This document shows, piece after piece, positions 62,280 to 64,000 of a stretch of 64,000 bases of DNA. The DNA comes from Formicarius rufipectus. Lineage: Eukaryota; Chordata; Aves; Passeriformes; Formicariidae. Within the stretch, counting starts at the first letter, position 1; each line of letters begins with the position of its first letter. A program made the translations under genes and the position numbers. Where the stretch lies: the NCBI GenBank assembly GCA_013399695.1, contig VXAU01001350.1, forward strand, positions 62,001-126,000, given 5' to 3'. The notes below the pieces were generated by a model, which did no database searches, was not told the DNA's origin, and saw only the letters and a program-made list of their open reading frames with translations.

Positions 62280-62615
62280 AGAGCAGTGTGGAGGGAACTC
62301 ATGACTGAGCCTCAACACAGAAAACTCTTGCAGGAGGTAGAAGTGAGGAGAAGCTTGCTCAAAGATATAAAAATACTGCCTGCATATGTGGAAGTAGTAC
62401 TAAGAAAGCCAACATGACTGGTAATGGACATCAAAGACAACAGGAACTTCCAGCACTGTATCAGCAGTTGAAGAAGCAAAAAGAGAAATGAGGGAAATAG
62501 AGGCTTGCTGCTGACTGTACCAGGTTATTTAGTGACAGCGAATATCGACAAGGCTGAGGTACTTGATCCTTTCTTTGCCCTGATCTTCACCATCAGGGTC
62601 TTCTAGGACTTTTTA
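62280..62615 (+). mobile_element. CR1 LINE ORF2 internal fragment, plus strand
   Basis: Ordered phrases typical of CR1 between its endonuclease and reverse transcriptase are present: 'aagaaagccaacatg', 'atcaaagacaacaggaactt', 'agaagcaaaaagagaaatga' and 'aaggctgaggtacttgatcc'. The last reads (D)KAEVLDPFFALIFT, close to the CR1 AEVLNxFFASVFT block. Stops and indels break the frame. The 3' end of the element is missing. Weak similarity may extend upstream to about 62150. Confidence 0.7.
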
Positions 62616-64000
62616 CCTATAGATGGGTTTCAAAGTGCTTGGTAAGCATCAATAGTGCAGGAGGTTGGTCAAGGATTCTCTTTTCATGGTGGAGTAAACA
62701 TCTTTATGCTGTTGGGTATAAGGCAGAAGTCTCCTAAAATAGGAATGCTAATGAGGATGTGGAAATAGAGTAAGAAAGGCAGTGGAGTAAATGTTTGAGA
62801 TGAATATAAATGACTGCTGATACTGTTACTTCAAAATTTTCAGTACAGTCTCTCCCAGTTGGCTTATCAACAACCCTAAAGTGTTTTCAGAAGTGACATC
62901 TCTTGCTGTTAATGAAGCTGGACAATTATAGTCACACACTGCTGTCTGCTGCTTCTGACTTCCTGAAAAATGTGGTTAGTAATACAGCATATTGCAACCC
63001 ATACTTTCTCATAAGGATTAGTGTAATGGATGGGAGCAAATGCCTTTTGATACTAAGTGCACAGAATGGAAATATACAGGGATGAGTCAAGAAGAAATGA
63101 AGGATAGGGAAGCAAAAGCAAGCTCATGAGGACTGTTAAAAGTAGAGATGTTGGTTTTTTGAAGTGTATCACAGTTCTTAGAGTTTGCAGCTTCTTAGTT
63201 CATGACAGCAGGTGCACAGTTGTTTCCTAGTGATTCTGTCCTTCATTCTTAATTGCTTTAGGTTAACCTAAAGATGATGTTGGCAAAGATGAAGATACAG
63301 GTGTTAAGGAGGCAGTGAGAAAGCCAATAAGATTTCAGCACACTGACAATATCTATGATTTAAAGTATTTAAGTCCTGTGTGCATCATCTCTTATCTTAG
63401 TACTTCTGGGGAAAATGGCTTTACCATCCATCAAACTCAGGTGCTAATCTGTGAGACTGATGATGATTAACATGCAGTGTTAAACACTCAGCAGTGGAAG
63501 TTGACAAAATGGTTGAAGAAGTGACACAAGATATTCCTGTATTTGCCTATTTGTTTTCTGAGCCATCTGTATAAAGTTTTTCTAGATATCACATCTAATA
63601 GATACTTCAAATTAGGATCAGATATTAAAGTCCAGAGGAGACATTGATTGATACGCTATGAAAGGTTAGAGTTTGTTAATGCTTTTCTGAACCCATCATG
63701 AAATGAATTTATGGATTTCTGTGCATGCCTGAACTTGTGATGAACAGTCCAATGAGATTCCAAAACAGGCATGATGCTTCTGCAGACTCATACCTAAAAA
63801 TTCTGTGGTATCATTGGTCATCTTTACTTGCCTCTCTTTTCAGCTGTTGTATGAAGGACTTGCTGAACTGAGTCTGTATTGTTAACAGACCCACATCCCT
63901 CCCTTCCTCCTGCTGGCAGAAAAAGATCGGCTTTGTGTTTACTGCTTTCCTCACCATGTTCCCAGACAAGTCTTGGTAACGGATGGGCAAGGAACCCAGA

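Overview
The window is vertebrate nuclear DNA, almost certainly from a bird. The evidence is long AT-rich GT-AG introns, CR1 LINE fragments ending in the repeated octamer tail ATTCTATG, an avian-type solo retroviral LTR, and two plus-strand genes in the order known from human 12p11: FGD4 (frabin) followed by DNM1L (DRP1). There are no bacterial features such as operons or CRISPR arrays. I saw no previously undescribed system. The interest lies in gene structure, promoter architecture and transposable-element placement.

Positions 1-41130 hold FGD4 on the plus strand. Sixteen coding exons were placed by hand from splice sites, reading phase and match to the family. Fifteen of them (from ATG 14001 to TGA 41130) give a complete 760-residue protein laid out as: disordered actin-binding N-terminus, DH (Cdc42 GEF), PH1, FYVE zinc finger with all eight cysteines, PH2, and a C-terminus ending KSEC. 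One further exon (5715-5879) is open in the matching phase but has no ATG. It points to a longer N-terminal isoform whose first exon was not found here. The introns hold an avian ERV-type solo LTR (6718-7730) with a near-perfect 5-bp target duplication, several CR1 pieces and two perfect 14-bp hairpins.

Positions 41131 to about 47920 are best read as a long FGD4 3'UTR with alternative poly(A) signals. The most distal signal, at 47901, is followed by a strong GT-rich element. This stretch carries a ~0.9-kb antisense CR1 with a decayed reverse-transcriptase tail, an old L2/MIR-like relic and simple repeats.

Positions 47921 to about 54400 are intergenic, with an old CR1/L3-like relic and no supportable gene.

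Positions 54400-56000 form a CpG island containing the DNM1L promoter: a CpG-rich CR1 3' end, a ZNF143/THAP11-type motif, a YY1-type motif, a short upstream ORF, and exon 1 (55377-55478). Exon 1 encodes the first 34 residues of DRP1 and stops inside the P-loop. The rest of the window is DNM1L intron 1, with a 32-base assembly gap and a CR1 ORF2 fragment. Exon 2 lies beyond the window.

The two genes have unrelated jobs: FGD4 activates Cdc42 and shapes actin and Schwann-cell membranes, while DNM1L drives mitochondrial and peroxisomal fission. Their adjacency is conserved synteny, not a functional unit.
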